Below are positions 1 to 6,682 of a stretch of DNA of 9,172 nt, piece after piece. The first letter of the stretch is position 1. The number at the start of each line of letters is the position of its first letter. The stretch is taken from NCBI GenBank assembly GCA_027458945.1, contig DAIDOU010000300.1, positions 1 through 9,172 of the forward strand, in the 5' to 3' direction. This DNA is from Acidobacteriota bacterium. GTDB taxonomy: Bacteria; Acidobacteriota; Thermoanaerobaculia; Thermoanaerobaculales; Thermoanaerobaculaceae. The translations under genes were made by a program, and so were the position numbers. The notes under the pieces were generated by a model. It saw only the letters and a program-made list of their open reading frames with translations, had not been told where the DNA came from and searched no databases.

Positions 1-179
1 TCGAAGCACGCCTTGACCACGGCCATCACCTCGTCCCACTCGCCCTCGACCGTGGTGCCCATCGGGCCGAGGCGGTACGGCAGCCCCGAACGGTCGATGA
101 GGTCGAGGGAGCGGGCGACCCACGGCGAGACGCTCGCCCCCTTGTCCAGCGGAGAGATCGAAAACTCGGCCAGCAGCAT
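1..179 (-). CDS. MTH1187/YqgV family thiamine-binding protein, 3'-truncated by the window edge
   Basis: The minus strand reads from an ATG at 179-177 to the window edge, giving 59 codons of the N-terminal part. It begins MLLAEFSISPLDKG and continues through SGLPYRLGPMGTTVEGEWDE. The conserved pattern of an early hydrophobic strand, a PLxKG turn, SGLPYxLxPMGT and a xEGEWDEVM helix is typical of the small (about 100-residue) MTH1187/YqgV proteins (UPF0045, Thiamine_BP fold). These are known as cytoplasmic proteins with a ferredoxin-like fold that bind thiamine; their physiological role is poorly defined. An ideal AGGAGG ribosome-binding site (186-191 on this strand) lies 6 nt before the ATG and fixes the start. 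The gene diverges from the M23 peptidase gene. About 40 C-terminal residues are expected beyond the window. Confidence 0.85.
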   Translation of the reverse strand, partial: MLLAEFSISPLDKGASVSPWVARSLDLIDRSGLPYRLGPMGTTVEGEWDEVMAVVKACF

Positions 180-185
180 CGGTTT

Positions 186-191
186 CCTCCT
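186..191 (-). promoter_or_regulatory. Ribosome-binding site of the thiamine-binding protein gene
   Basis: The minus strand reads AGGAGG six nucleotides before the ATG at 179. It is a perfect Shine-Dalgarno match and supports this start codon. Confidence 0.8.
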
Positions 192-227
192 CGCGGCGCC
201 GGCGCCACGATGTTGAGAATTGTTCGC

Positions 228-233
228 ATTTTA
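228..233 (-). promoter_or_regulatory. Possible -10 element for the leftward thiamine-binding protein gene
   Basis: The minus strand reads TAAAAT, directly preceded by TG, in the only A/T-rich patch of this G+C-rich divergent region, 48 nt before the ATG. No good -35 hexamer is present 16-18 nt upstream, so this is a weak prediction resting on the -10 match and the location. Confidence 0.25.
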
Positions 234-244
234 CACCGGTCGCC

Positions 245-274
245 TTGACAGCGCCGGAACGCGTGTGGCACGAT
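245..274 (+). promoter_or_regulatory. Possible sigma-70-type promoter for the M23 peptidase gene
   Basis: A perfect TTGACA (245-250) is followed after 18 nt by CACGAT (269-274), a weak -10 matching 3 of 6 consensus positions. It lies 76 nt before the GTG start at 350 and is oriented toward the peptidase gene. The -35 match is good; the -10 and spacing are not, so confidence is low. Confidence 0.3.
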
Positions 275-333
275 TCGGTCCCGCAACAAGTCCATCGTGC
301 GTGTGTGCGTGGGCTGGCGTTTGAATCTACCTT

Positions 334-341
334 GAAGGAGG
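334..341 (+). promoter_or_regulatory. Ribosome-binding site that sets the M23 peptidase start
   Basis: GAAGGAGG lies 8 nt upstream of the GTG at 350. The reading frame is open from 245, but only the GTG at 350 has this strong site, and the residues encoded between 245 and 349 look like untranslated leader. Confidence 0.75.
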
Positions 342-349
342 TGCGAGGC

Positions 350-1228
350 GTGGCTGAAAAACGGCACAGCACCATCATCATCGTCCCACACGCCCACGGC
401 AAGGTCTTCAAGCTGCAGCTTTCCCCCGTGCTACTCAAGTCCTTGATGGGACTCGGCATCACGATCGGCATCCTGGCGATCGTCTCCCTCGTGGCGTCCG
501 GCACGTTCCTGCGCCAGCGGGCCATGTACCACGCCTTGCAGAGCGAGAACAAGCAGCTCAAGAAGAACAACCAGCGCCTGGAGGAGACCGTCACCCAGGT
601 GCAGGCCCGGCTCTCGCAGTTCGACCAGCGCACGAAGGCGCTGGCGATCGCCGCCGGCGTCGCCAACCTCTTCTCCGACTCCTCCCCGGTGAGCACCGGC
701 GTGGTCGGCAGCGGCGGGCCGCTCACCAAGCTCGGCGCCGAGCCCAGCTCGCTGTTGCAGCGCCAGGACCGGCTCGACCGGGAGCTCGCCAAGGTGGAGC
801 AGCGGCTCTCCGACCAGGCGATGCTGCTCGCCCACACCCCGGTGCTGACGCCGGTCGCCGGCGTGATCACCGACGGGTATGGCCCGCGCATGGACCCGAT
901 TACCCACAAGCCGGCGTTCCACGAGGGCCTCGACATCTCGGTCGCGTACGGCACCGTGGTCACCGCTCCCGCCGACGGCGTCGTGGTCTACGCGGACCGC
1001 GACGCCGGGTACGGACGGCTGCTGAAGATCAACCACGGCTACGGCTACACCACGATGTACGGCCACCTCGACCGCTTCCTGGTCAAGGAGGGCGAGCACG
1101 TGACCCGCGGTGAGGCGATCGGCAAGGTGGGGATGTCGGGGCGCACGACCGGGCCGCACCTGCACTACGAGGTGTGGAAGGACGGCGAGCGGCAGAACCC
1201 GCTCTACTACATCCTCGACGCCTTCTGA
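350..1228 (+). CDS. Membrane-anchored M23 (LytM-type) metallopeptidase
   Basis: This 292-residue protein probably cleaves peptidoglycan cross-bridges or acts as a cell-wall hydrolase regulator at the outer face of the inner membrane. A short basic cytoplasmic N-terminus precedes one transmembrane segment (about 32-54), then a coiled coil (about 60-92), a low-complexity linker and a C-terminal LytM/M23 domain (about 165-285). The M23 metal-site motifs are all present: HEGLD (H191 and D195, zinc ligands), YGHL (H239) and HLHYE (H270 and ligand H272). An active enzyme is therefore likely, unlike degenerate EnvC/NlpD-type activators that have lost ligands. The architecture of TM, coiled coil and LytM is common in Gram-negative envelope peptidases. 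The GTG start is chosen because of the strong GAAGGAGG at 334-341. The next gene begins 23 nt downstream, so the two may be cotranscribed. The peptide bond cleaved cannot be told from sequence. Confidence 0.92.
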   Translation: MAEKRHSTIIIVPHAHGKVFKLQLSPVLLKSLMGLGITIGILAIVSLVASGTFLRQRAMYHALQSENKQLKKNNQRLEETVTQVQARLSQFDQRTKALAIAAGVANLFSDSSPVSTGVVGSGGPLTKLGAEPSSLLQRQDRLDRELAKVEQRLSDQAMLLAHTPVLTPVAGVITDGYGPRMDPITHKPAFHEGLDISVAYGTVVTAPADGVVVYADRDAGYGRLLKINHGYGYTTMYGHLDRFLVKEGEHVTRGEAIGKVGMSGRTTGPHLHYEVWKDGERQNPLYYILDAF

Positions 1229-1251
1229 CGGCGGCCCGCAGCGAGCAGACG

Positions 1252-1674
1252 ATGGCAACTCCAGCCCGGGCCGCGGTCGGCGTGCGGCTGTGGCCGCAGC
1301 GCTACGCGATCGCCCGGCTGCTCGCGGTGCCCGACCCGTGGCCGCCGCCGCCTGCCGGTGGCGCGCCGGTCGCGCTGATCGTGGACCACGACGAGATCAG
1401 CCTGCTCGCGCCCGAGGAGGTGGTCGAGGCGCAGGGGGGGCTCGTCGAGCGCGTCGGGAAAGGGTGGCGGGCGCTCACGCTGGAGGCGACGTTCGCGCTG
1501 ACCACCGTCGGCCTGCTCGCGGTCGTGAGCCGGGCGTTGGCCGACGTGGGCATCCCCGTGATGGTGCTCTCGAGCCACGACACCGACCACTTCCTCGTGC
1601 CGGACGAGTCGCTCGGCCGCGCGCTCGCCGCCCTCAACCAGGTTCGGCTCGACCGCTTCCAGCCCCGGGGGTAG
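1252..1674 (+). CDS. Small ACT-domain protein (CASTOR-like family)
   Basis: This 140-residue protein has an N-terminal segment with RYAIARLL, a central segment VALIVDHDEISLLAPEEVVE, then GWRALTLEATFALTTVGLLA and a C-terminal VMVLSSHDTDHFLV. This order (YAxxRL, xDExSxxxP, GWRxLxxxGxxxxxxxGxLA, SxxDTDxxLV) is the signature of bacterial ACT-domain proteins related to the eukaryotic arginine sensors CASTOR. In that family paired ACT modules form a small-molecule, often amino-acid, binding site. No catalytic domain is attached, so a ligand-binding or regulatory role is likely, but the ligand is unknown. An ATG at 1252 is used; the frame is open upstream to 1174, but that would overlap the peptidase gene. 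The ribosome-binding site is weak. It lies 23 nt after the M23 gene, suggesting translation from the same transcript. Confidence 0.78.
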   Translation: MATPARAAVGVRLWPQRYAIARLLAVPDPWPPPPAGGAPVALIVDHDEISLLAPEEVVEAQGGLVERVGKGWRALTLEATFALTTVGLLAVVSRALADVGIPVMVLSSHDTDHFLVPDESLGRALAALNQVRLDRFQPRG

Positions 1675-1745
1675 TCCCGAGCAGCCGCTGCCGCGCCTCC
1701 CGAGAACCCTGGCACCTCCCGTTGCGTAGTCAGGTTGTAACAGAT

Positions 1746-1750
1746 GGAGG
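1746..1750 (+). promoter_or_regulatory. Ribosome-binding site that decides the adaptor start
   Basis: GGAGG ends 5 nt before the ATG at 1756. An in-frame ATG four codons earlier (1744) overlaps this site and has no comparable site of its own, so 1756 is preferred. Confidence 0.65.
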
Positions 1751-1755
1751 TTGTC

Positions 1756-2934
1756 ATGACGGCGAAGCGCAGGCGTTGGGTCATCGGTGCGGCTGTCGGC
1801 GTGGTGGTGGTGGGGACGGCGGTGGCGCTCGCGGCGCGCGCGAGGACCGCGGATCCGGTCAAGGACGACACCCCGCTGGGCAAGGCCGCGCTCGCCGACG
1901 TGCAGGTCGAGGTGCTCGAGGTCGGCACCGTGGAGCCCGAGGTCAAGGTCGACGTCAAGTCGGCGCTCTCGGGCAAGGTCGTCGAGCTGCCGGTCCGCGA
2001 GGGCGACGTGGTCAAGAAGGGGCAGCTCATCGCCGCGATCGAGCCCGACGTCAACCAGGCGCAGACGCTGGCCGGCGTGCGCCGCGGCGTCAACCAGGCG
2101 GAGATCGACTTCACCGACGCCGACCAGGACTTCCGGGCCAAGGACGCGCTCCTCAAGGACGGGTTGATCTCGGAGGAGGCGCACCGCACCGCGGAGACGC
2201 GCTACAAGTCCGCGCGCGAGGAGCTCGCGGCGGCGCGGGAGAAGGCGGCGATCATGACCTCGTCGGGCGTGCCCGTGAGCGCGACCGCCGACCAGCGGAT
2301 CAACATCACCGCGCCGATGGACGGCGTCGTGATCACCCGTCCGGTCGAGCTCGGCGAGGCGGTCACCGGCGCCGGGTCGTTCAACGCCGGGACGGTGATC
2401 GCCACCGTCGCCGACCTCGCGACGATGCTGGTCAAGGCGGGCGTCAACGAGGTCGACATCGGCAAGGTGCGGCTCGGAGCGCCGGTGACGGTCACGCTCG
2501 ACGCCTACCCGAAGCTGCGCTTCCCCGGCAAGGTCTCGCGCATCGCGCCGGCGGCCCGTCTGGCCGATCAGGTCAAGGTGTTCGACGTCGAGATCTCCCT
2601 CGACGCCCAGGGGAAGGAGCTGCGCACCGGCATGACCGCGAACGTCTCGATCAAGGGCGAGCGCGCGGCGAAGGTGCTGGCGGTGCCGGTGGAGGCGGTG
2701 TTCGAGCGCGAGGACGGCGAGGTCGTCTACGTGCGCAAGGCGATCGACGCGACGGCCCAACCCAAGCCGCCCGCCGACGCGCGCGAGGCGTGGAAGCAAC
2801 GCTTCGAGGAGCGCAAGGTCGAAACCGGGATCGCGTCCCTTGCCAAGGTGCAGATCACCTCGGGCCTCGTCGCCGGGGAGCAGGTGGCGCTCGAGGACCC
2901 GACCAAGCCGAAGAAGAAGGAGGACCGGTCGTGA
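1756..2934 (+). CDS. Periplasmic adaptor subunit of an ABC exporter (HlyD/MacA type)
   Basis: This 392-residue membrane-fusion protein probably links the inner-membrane transporter encoded next to it to an outer-membrane channel. A basic N-terminus (MTAKRRR) is followed by one membrane anchor (about 8-27) and no lipobox cysteine. The first half of a lipoyl-like barrel-sandwich domain follows (about 63-97, containing SGKVVELPVREGDVVKKGQ), then a helical hairpin (about 98-165). The second lipoyl half contains ITAPMDGVV. A beta-barrel domain (about 220-300) and a membrane-proximal domain with LAVPVEAVFEREDG complete the order seen in MacA, YknX and similar RND/ABC adaptors. The C-terminal part carries an unusual charged, proline-containing insertion of about 25 residues between VYVRK and KVETGI. 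The stop codon overlaps the next start by 4 nt, making it the first gene of a four-gene exporter operon. No TolC-like gene is in the window. Confidence 0.9.
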   Translation: MTAKRRRWVIGAAVGVVVVGTAVALAARARTADPVKDDTPLGKAALADVQVEVLEVGTVEPEVKVDVKSALSGKVVELPVREGDVVKKGQLIAAIEPDVNQAQTLAGVRRGVNQAEIDFTDADQDFRAKDALLKDGLISEEAHRTAETRYKSAREELAAAREKAAIMTSSGVPVSATADQRINITAPMDGVVITRPVELGEAVTGAGSFNAGTVIATVADLATMLVKAGVNEVDIGKVRLGAPVTVTLDAYPKLRFPGKVSRIAPAARLADQVKVFDVEISLDAQGKELRTGMTANVSIKGERAAKVLAVPVEAVFEREDGEVVYVRKAIDATAQPKPPADAREAWKQRFEERKVETGIASLAKVQITSGLVAGEQVALEDPTKPKKKEDRS

Positions 2935-3623
2935 GCGAGCCGCTGCTCAAGCTTGCGGGCGTGTGGAAGACCTACGACGCCGGCGACGCGGCCGTGCACG
3001 CGCTGCGGGGCATCGACCTCGAGGTCGGCCGCGGCGAGTACGTCGCGGTCATGGGCCCGTCGGGGTCTGGGAAGTCCACGCTCATGCACATCCTCGGGTG
3101 CCTCGACACGCCCACCCGCGGGAGCTACCTCCTCGCCGGGGAGGAGGTCGCCGACCTCTCCCGTGGGCGCCTGGCCGAGCTGCGCAACCGGTTCATCGGT
3201 TTCGTCTTCCAGGCGTTCAACCTGCTCCCGCGGGCGAGCGTGCAGCGCAACGTCGAGCTGCCCCTGCTCTACGGCGGGGTCGCCGCCGAGGCGCGGCGAG
3301 CGCGGGCGCGGGAGATCCTCACCCGCGTCGGCCTCGGCGAGCGCGGGCGGTCGCTCCCGAGCCAGCTCTCCGGCGGCCAGCGGCAGCGCGCTGCGGTCGC
3401 CCGCGCCCTGGTCACCGGCCCGGCGCTGCTGCTCGCCGACGAGCCGACCGGGAACCTCGACCAGAACACCGGCGGCGAGGTCATGGAGCTGTTCGACGAG
3501 CTCAACCGCGCCGGGCAGACGGTGATCTTGGTGACCCACGACCCCGCGGTCGCGCGGCACGCGCGGCGGATCGTGCGCATCGTGGACGGTCTCGTCGAGA
3601 CCGGCGAGAGGGCCGCCGCGTGA
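2931..3623 (+). CDS. ABC transporter ATP-binding protein (MacB/LolD-type)
   Basis: This 230-residue ATPase powers the exporter encoded by the flanking genes. All nucleotide-binding motifs are intact: Walker A GPSGSGKST (42-50), Q-loop in VFQAFNLLP (Q94), signature LSGGQRQR (146-153), Walker B LLLADE with catalytic E171, D-loop (NLD, 175-177) and the switch histidine in VTHD (H203). The sequence between Walker A and the Q-loop and the EPTGNLD stretch are typical of the LolD/MacB/FtsE group (type VII ABC systems, mechanotransmission type). It starts at a GTG that overlaps the adaptor stop as GTGA (2931-2934) and has AAGGAGG at 2917-2923, 7 nt upstream. The open frame extends far upstream only because of the high G+C content. 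Its stop overlaps the permease start in the same GTGA way, indicating translational coupling. Confidence 0.95.
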   Translation: MSEPLLKLAGVWKTYDAGDAAVHALRGIDLEVGRGEYVAVMGPSGSGKSTLMHILGCLDTPTRGSYLLAGEEVADLSRGRLAELRNRFIGFVFQAFNLLPRASVQRNVELPLLYGGVAAEARRARAREILTRVGLGERGRSLPSQLSGGQRQRAAVARALVTGPALLLADEPTGNLDQNTGGEVMELFDELNRAGQTVILVTHDPAVARHARRIVRIVDGLVETGERAAA

Positions 3624-4852
3624 ACCTCGCCACCGCCGTGGCCGACGGCTTCGCCGAGGTGCGCGCGCACGCCGGGCGAACGGCGCTGCAGACGCTCGGC
3701 GTGGTGCTCGGCGTCGGCTCGGTGATCGGCACGATGGGGCTGACGGCGGGCGGCCGTGAGCAGAGCCTGAAGTTCTACGCCGAGTCGGGCGGGGTGCTCA
3801 AGTGCATGGTGTGGTCGAAGCCGCTGGAGAACGTGCGCACCTCGGCGCGCGAGAAGGCGAGCCTCGGCCTGACGATGGACGACGTCGCGGCGGTGCGCGT
3901 CTCGGTGCCCGGCTTCGACCTGGTCGAGCCGACGGTGGAGCGCTACCTGCAGGTCCGTTCGGCGCGCCTGACGCGCAACGACACCGTCTCCGGCGTCGCG
4001 CCGCGCTACCGGGAGCTGCACGAACTCATCGTCGAGCGCGGCCGCTTCGTCTCCGACGACGACGTCGCCACCCGCAGCGCGGTGTGCGTCCTCGGGGCGA
4101 CGCGGGCGCGCGAGTACTTCGGCTCCGACGACCCGATCGGGCGGTCGATCCGCCTCGGCGACACGCTCTACGGCGTCGTCGGCGTGCTCAAGTACCGCGA
4201 GTTCTACTGGAACAAGGCGGAGACGTACAACTCGCTCGACTGGATGAACGAGCTCATCGTCGTGCCGGTGACCTCGCTGCAGGCCCGGCAGGTCGGCGCG
4301 GGGGCGAGGTCGATCGACGAGATCTCGATGCGCCTCGCGAGCCGCGAGGCGGCGAAGACGGCGGTGCCGGCGGTCAAGCGCCTGCTGCTCGCGCGGCACG
4401 GCGCCGAGGACTTCCAGGTGTACGCGCGCATCGACCGCCTCGAGCAGATGGACCAGCAGGGCAAGGTGTACGACCTCACCTTCATGATCTGCGGGCTGAT
4501 CTCGCTGATCGTGAGCGTCATCGTCAACGCCAACATCCTGCTCGCGTCGTTCACCGAGCGGATGCGCGAGGTGGGCGTGCGCAAGGCGCTGGGCGCCAAG
4601 GGGTGGCACATCGCGGTGCAGTTCATGTGCGAGATGCTGGTGGTCACCGGGATCGGCGCGGTCTGCGGCCTCGCCGTCGGGATCGGGTTCGTGCACGCGA
4701 TCGCCGCGCTGCTCGGGCAGACGGCCGCCCTCACCCCGGCGATGCTGGTGGTCTCCGTGGTCGCCGCGGCGTTGGTCGGTCTGGTGGCGGGGTTCTACCC
4801 CGCCGTGCGGGGGGCGCGGCTCGACCCGGTCGTCGCCCTGAGGTACGAGTGA
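3620..4852 (+). CDS. ABC exporter permease 1 (MacB-PCD/FtsX type)
   Basis: This 410-residue inner-membrane permease has the MacB layout. A cytoplasmic amphipathic N-terminus leads to TM1 (about 22-42), a large periplasmic MacB_PCD domain (about 45-280, including the DDPIGRSIRLGDTLYGVVGVLK element), and a C-terminal FtsX domain with TM2 (about 286-311), TM3 (about 334-360) and TM4 (about 370-393). The coupling-helix loop EVGVRKALGAK (317-327), which contacts the ATPase, is well preserved, and the protein ends in the family-typical DPVVALRYE. The start is a GTG (3620) overlapping the ATPase stop by 4 nt, with a modest GAGAGGG upstream. The ATPase is encoded separately rather than fused as in E. 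coli MacB. The periplasmic domain differs clearly from that of the next gene, so the pair probably works as a heterodimer. Substrate unknown. Confidence 0.9.
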   Translation: MNLATAVADGFAEVRAHAGRTALQTLGVVLGVGSVIGTMGLTAGGREQSLKFYAESGGVLKCMVWSKPLENVRTSAREKASLGLTMDDVAAVRVSVPGFDLVEPTVERYLQVRSARLTRNDTVSGVAPRYRELHELIVERGRFVSDDDVATRSAVCVLGATRAREYFGSDDPIGRSIRLGDTLYGVVGVLKYREFYWNKAETYNSLDWMNELIVVPVTSLQARQVGAGARSIDEISMRLASREAAKTAVPAVKRLLLARHGAEDFQVYARIDRLEQMDQQGKVYDLTFMICGLISLIVSVIVNANILLASFTERMREVGVRKALGAKGWHIAVQFMCEMLVVTGIGAVCGLAVGIGFVHAIAALLGQTAALTPAMLVVSVVAAALVGLVAGFYPAVRGARLDPVVALRYE

Positions 4853-6081
4853 TGGCGTTCTGGGAAGCGGTCCGCACGACGTTCGCCGAGATCTGGGGCC
4901 ACAAGATGCGCTCCGGCCTGACCCTCGTCGGCGTGGTCCTCGGCACCCTCGCGGTGGTCGTGATGGTGACGATGATCGAGGCGATCAAGGTCATGGTGTG
5001 GGAGGGGATCAAGGGCCTCGGGTACGACGGCGTCATGTTCGTCTCGCAGCGGGCGCCGCAAACGCCGCTCGAGCGCAAGAAGGTGCAGTTCTCGCGCGGG
5101 CTCGCCGTGTCCGACGTCAACGACCTCGCGCGCTGGGGCGACTACGACGCGGTGGCCGCGATGTCGGCGCTCGACACCGTGATCAAGGGCCGCGGCGAGG
5201 AGCGCCGCGTGCGGGTGTACGGCGTCACGCCCTCGTACGCGTTCGTGCGCAACCGGACGGTCAGCGCGGGCCGCTTCTTCGACGGCCGCGACCAGCAGGC
5301 GCGGCGGCGCGTCGCGGTGCTCGGCGCCGACCTCGCGACCTCGCTGTTCGGGAGCGCCGACCCGATCGGGCGGCAGGTCCGTCTCGGTGACGCGGTGTTC
5401 GAGGTCGTCGGCGTCGAGTCCAGGATCGGCAACAGCCAGGTCAACGACGGGGGCTCGGCGCGGCGCGAGATGAACGGCGTGCTGGTGCCGCTCGACGCGT
5501 TCCGCTCGTACCTGCGCGGCGGCGACCGCATCGCGCTCCTGATGGTCAAGAGCAGCGACGACGATCACTTCTCGGCGGTGCAGGCCGAGACCGAAAGGCT
5601 GGTCCGTCGCGCCCACCACGGCGTCGGCGACTTCCACGTCGAGAACGTCGCCGACGAGATCTTCAAGGCCGAGGCGCGGATCCGCGAGATGCTGCGCAAC
5701 TGGACGATCGTCATGGCCGCGATCGCCGGCATCTCGCTGCTCGTCGGCGGCGTCGGCATCTACTCGGTGCTCAAGATCTCGCTCGCCGAGCGCCTGTACG
5801 AGATCGGCCTGCGCAAGGCGATCGGCGCCTCCGACCGAGCGATCCTGGTGCAGTTCCTGGTCGAGTCCACGAGCCTGTCGGCGCTCGGCGGGTTGCTCGG
5901 CTGCGGGCTCGGGGTCGTCATCACCCGCGTGCTCTCCGGCTCGTTCGAGGCCGGCCTGCCGCTCGCGCCGCTCGGTCTCGCGCTCGGGATCGGGTTCGCG
6001 GTCGCGGTCGGGCTGTTCGCCGGGATCTTCCCGTCGCTCTCGGCGGCGCGGATGACCCCCGTCGAAGCCCTCCGCGGTTAG
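4852..6081 (+). CDS. ABC exporter permease 2 (MacB-PCD/FtsX type)
   Basis: This 409-residue protein is the second permease of the operon. It has TM1 (about 22-44, LTLVGVVLGTLAVVVMVTM), a MacB_PCD periplasmic domain (about 50-275, with ADPIGRQVRLGDAVFEVVGV) and a C-terminal FtsX domain. The stretch GGVGIYSVLKISLAERLYE is followed by IGLRKAIGAS and LVQFLVESTSLSALGG, close to the classical MacB pattern. Two further TM segments precede the terminal MTPVEALRG. It starts at an ATG sharing one base with the preceding stop (TGATG, 4850-4854), with GAGGT at 4840-4844, 7 nt upstream. It is the last gene of the operon; 32 nt after its stop begins a palindromic element interrupted by a group II intron. 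Confidence 0.92.
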   Translation: MAFWEAVRTTFAEIWGHKMRSGLTLVGVVLGTLAVVVMVTMIEAIKVMVWEGIKGLGYDGVMFVSQRAPQTPLERKKVQFSRGLAVSDVNDLARWGDYDAVAAMSALDTVIKGRGEERRVRVYGVTPSYAFVRNRTVSAGRFFDGRDQQARRRVAVLGADLATSLFGSADPIGRQVRLGDAVFEVVGVESRIGNSQVNDGGSARREMNGVLVPLDAFRSYLRGGDRIALLMVKSSDDDHFSAVQAETERLVRRAHHGVGDFHVENVADEIFKAEARIREMLRNWTIVMAAIAGISLLVGGVGIYSVLKISLAERLYEIGLRKAIGASDRAILVQFLVESTSLSALGGLLGCGLGVVITRVLSGSFEAGLPLAPLGLALGIGFAVAVGLFAGIFPSLSAARMTPVEALRG

Positions 6082-6112
6082 GCGCCGCCGATCCCGGGCC
6101 ATCTGCGTTGTC

Positions 6113-6153
6113 GGGCTGCGGCGGTTCGGGTCCTCACGTACCCTCCGGGTACG
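6113..6153. repeat. Left half of an imperfect palindrome, 5' exon flank of the intron
   Basis: The block contains a perfect 7-bp hairpin, CGTACCC (6137-6143), loop TCC, GGGTACG (6147-6153), which ends exactly at the intron's 5' boundary. Further out, GGGC (6113-6116), GGCGGT (6120-6125) and CGG (6127-6129) are complementary to GCCC, ACCGCC and CCG on the far side of the intron (8122-8136). Before insertion the site would have folded into a long, interrupted stem. It lies in the convergent gap after the exporter operon, so it may have served as a terminator or be a dispersed palindromic repeat; there is no U-run next to the hairpin. Confidence 0.65.
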
Positions 6154-6682
6154 GTGCGTCCTGACGAAGCCGTCAGAGCGGTTTCACGCTGCATCGACCT
6201 AGCGGGTGCAAGTCCCGTCCGGGTAAGCGCCGGAGCGCCCGGTAGCGGGCCCCGGTTGCGGGGAGAGATCCCCGTGGCTGAGCGGGGCGTCGAAAGCCTC
6301 CGAGGAGGGAGGGAGCAAGGGAGCGGGCCGCAACACGAGTGAACGCTGCAGCCCCGTCAGAGGCTCAACCGAAAGGTGATTGGGAGGGCCGAGCCGCTTG
6401 TATCACGGCGAAGGCAACAGACAGCGTCCTGGAGTCCCGAGCGGACGCTGGACCTCCTCGGGGTAGAGGCGGCGGCACGTTTCCACAGGTTGATGCGGAA
6501 CAGGAGAGGCCCTCCTCGGCAGCCCGCGTCGGGCAGAGCCGGGCGTATAAGCGCGGAGCGTGAAGTCGCACGGTGCCGGGAGGGAGTCGGAGGGGGTCGT
6601 AGTACCGAGGAAGGTCCGGAAACGGGCTGGAGGGAAGGACCCCTGCTTTGGTCGAGCTGCTGGAGGAGGTACGCGCGAGGGC
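6154..6682 (+). ncRNA. Group II intron domains I to early IV (ribozyme 5' part)
   Basis: This 529-nt stretch has no credible protein gene and corresponds to the 5' part of the ribozyme. Short open frames across it lack family features. Hairpin-rich sequence is visible, including a 4-bp stem GCCG/CGGC (6393-6396 with 6406-6409) whose loop contains a candidate EBS1, and a purine run (6302-6315) containing candidate EBS2. Exact boundaries of domains I, II, III and IV were not assigned by eye. Confidence 0.75.
6399..6404 (+). other. Candidate exon-binding site EBS1
   Basis: TGTATC sits in the loop of a GCCG/CGGC hairpin and can pair over 6 bp (four Watson-Crick, two G-U) with GGTACG at 6148-6153, the last six bases of the 5' exon (IBS1). 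A location in a hairpin loop about 245 nt into the intron is typical for EBS1 of domain I. Confidence 0.5.

Noticed and set aside
245..349. N-terminal extension of the M23 peptidase from the TTG at 245
   Set aside because: The TTG lies inside the putative TTGACA -35 element, has no ribosome-binding site and the extra residues are not family-like. The GTG at 350 has GAAGGAGG upstream.
1675..1755. Possible promoter or leaderless start just before the adaptor gene (TTGCGT and TTGTAA motifs)
   Set aside because: No hexamer pair has an acceptable match and spacing. The motifs are too weak to report as a feature in this 81-nt gap.
1207..2799. Long antisense open frames opposite the adaptor, permease and other genes
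   Set aside because: High third-position G+C makes antisense frames stay open. Their translations are rich in Arg, His, Asp and Val and match no family, while the sense strand has clear domains.
1110..2930. Very long upstream extension of the ATPase reading frame
   Set aside because: The translated residues are Arg/Gly/Ala-rich out-of-frame readings of the ACT and adaptor genes. The GTG at 2931, with its Shine-Dalgarno site and GTGA overlap, is the real start.
6201..6220. tRNA T-arm-like sequence GGGTGCAAGTCCC
   Set aside because: No acceptor, anticodon or D-arm partner is present. GGGTGCAAGTCCC is a common domain I segment of group II introns, and the position fits that.
6154..6563. Short open frames (for example 6154-6342 and 6339-6563) at the 5' part of the intron
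   Set aside because: They lie in structured ribozyme RNA, lack ribosome-binding sites and have no recognisable protein features.
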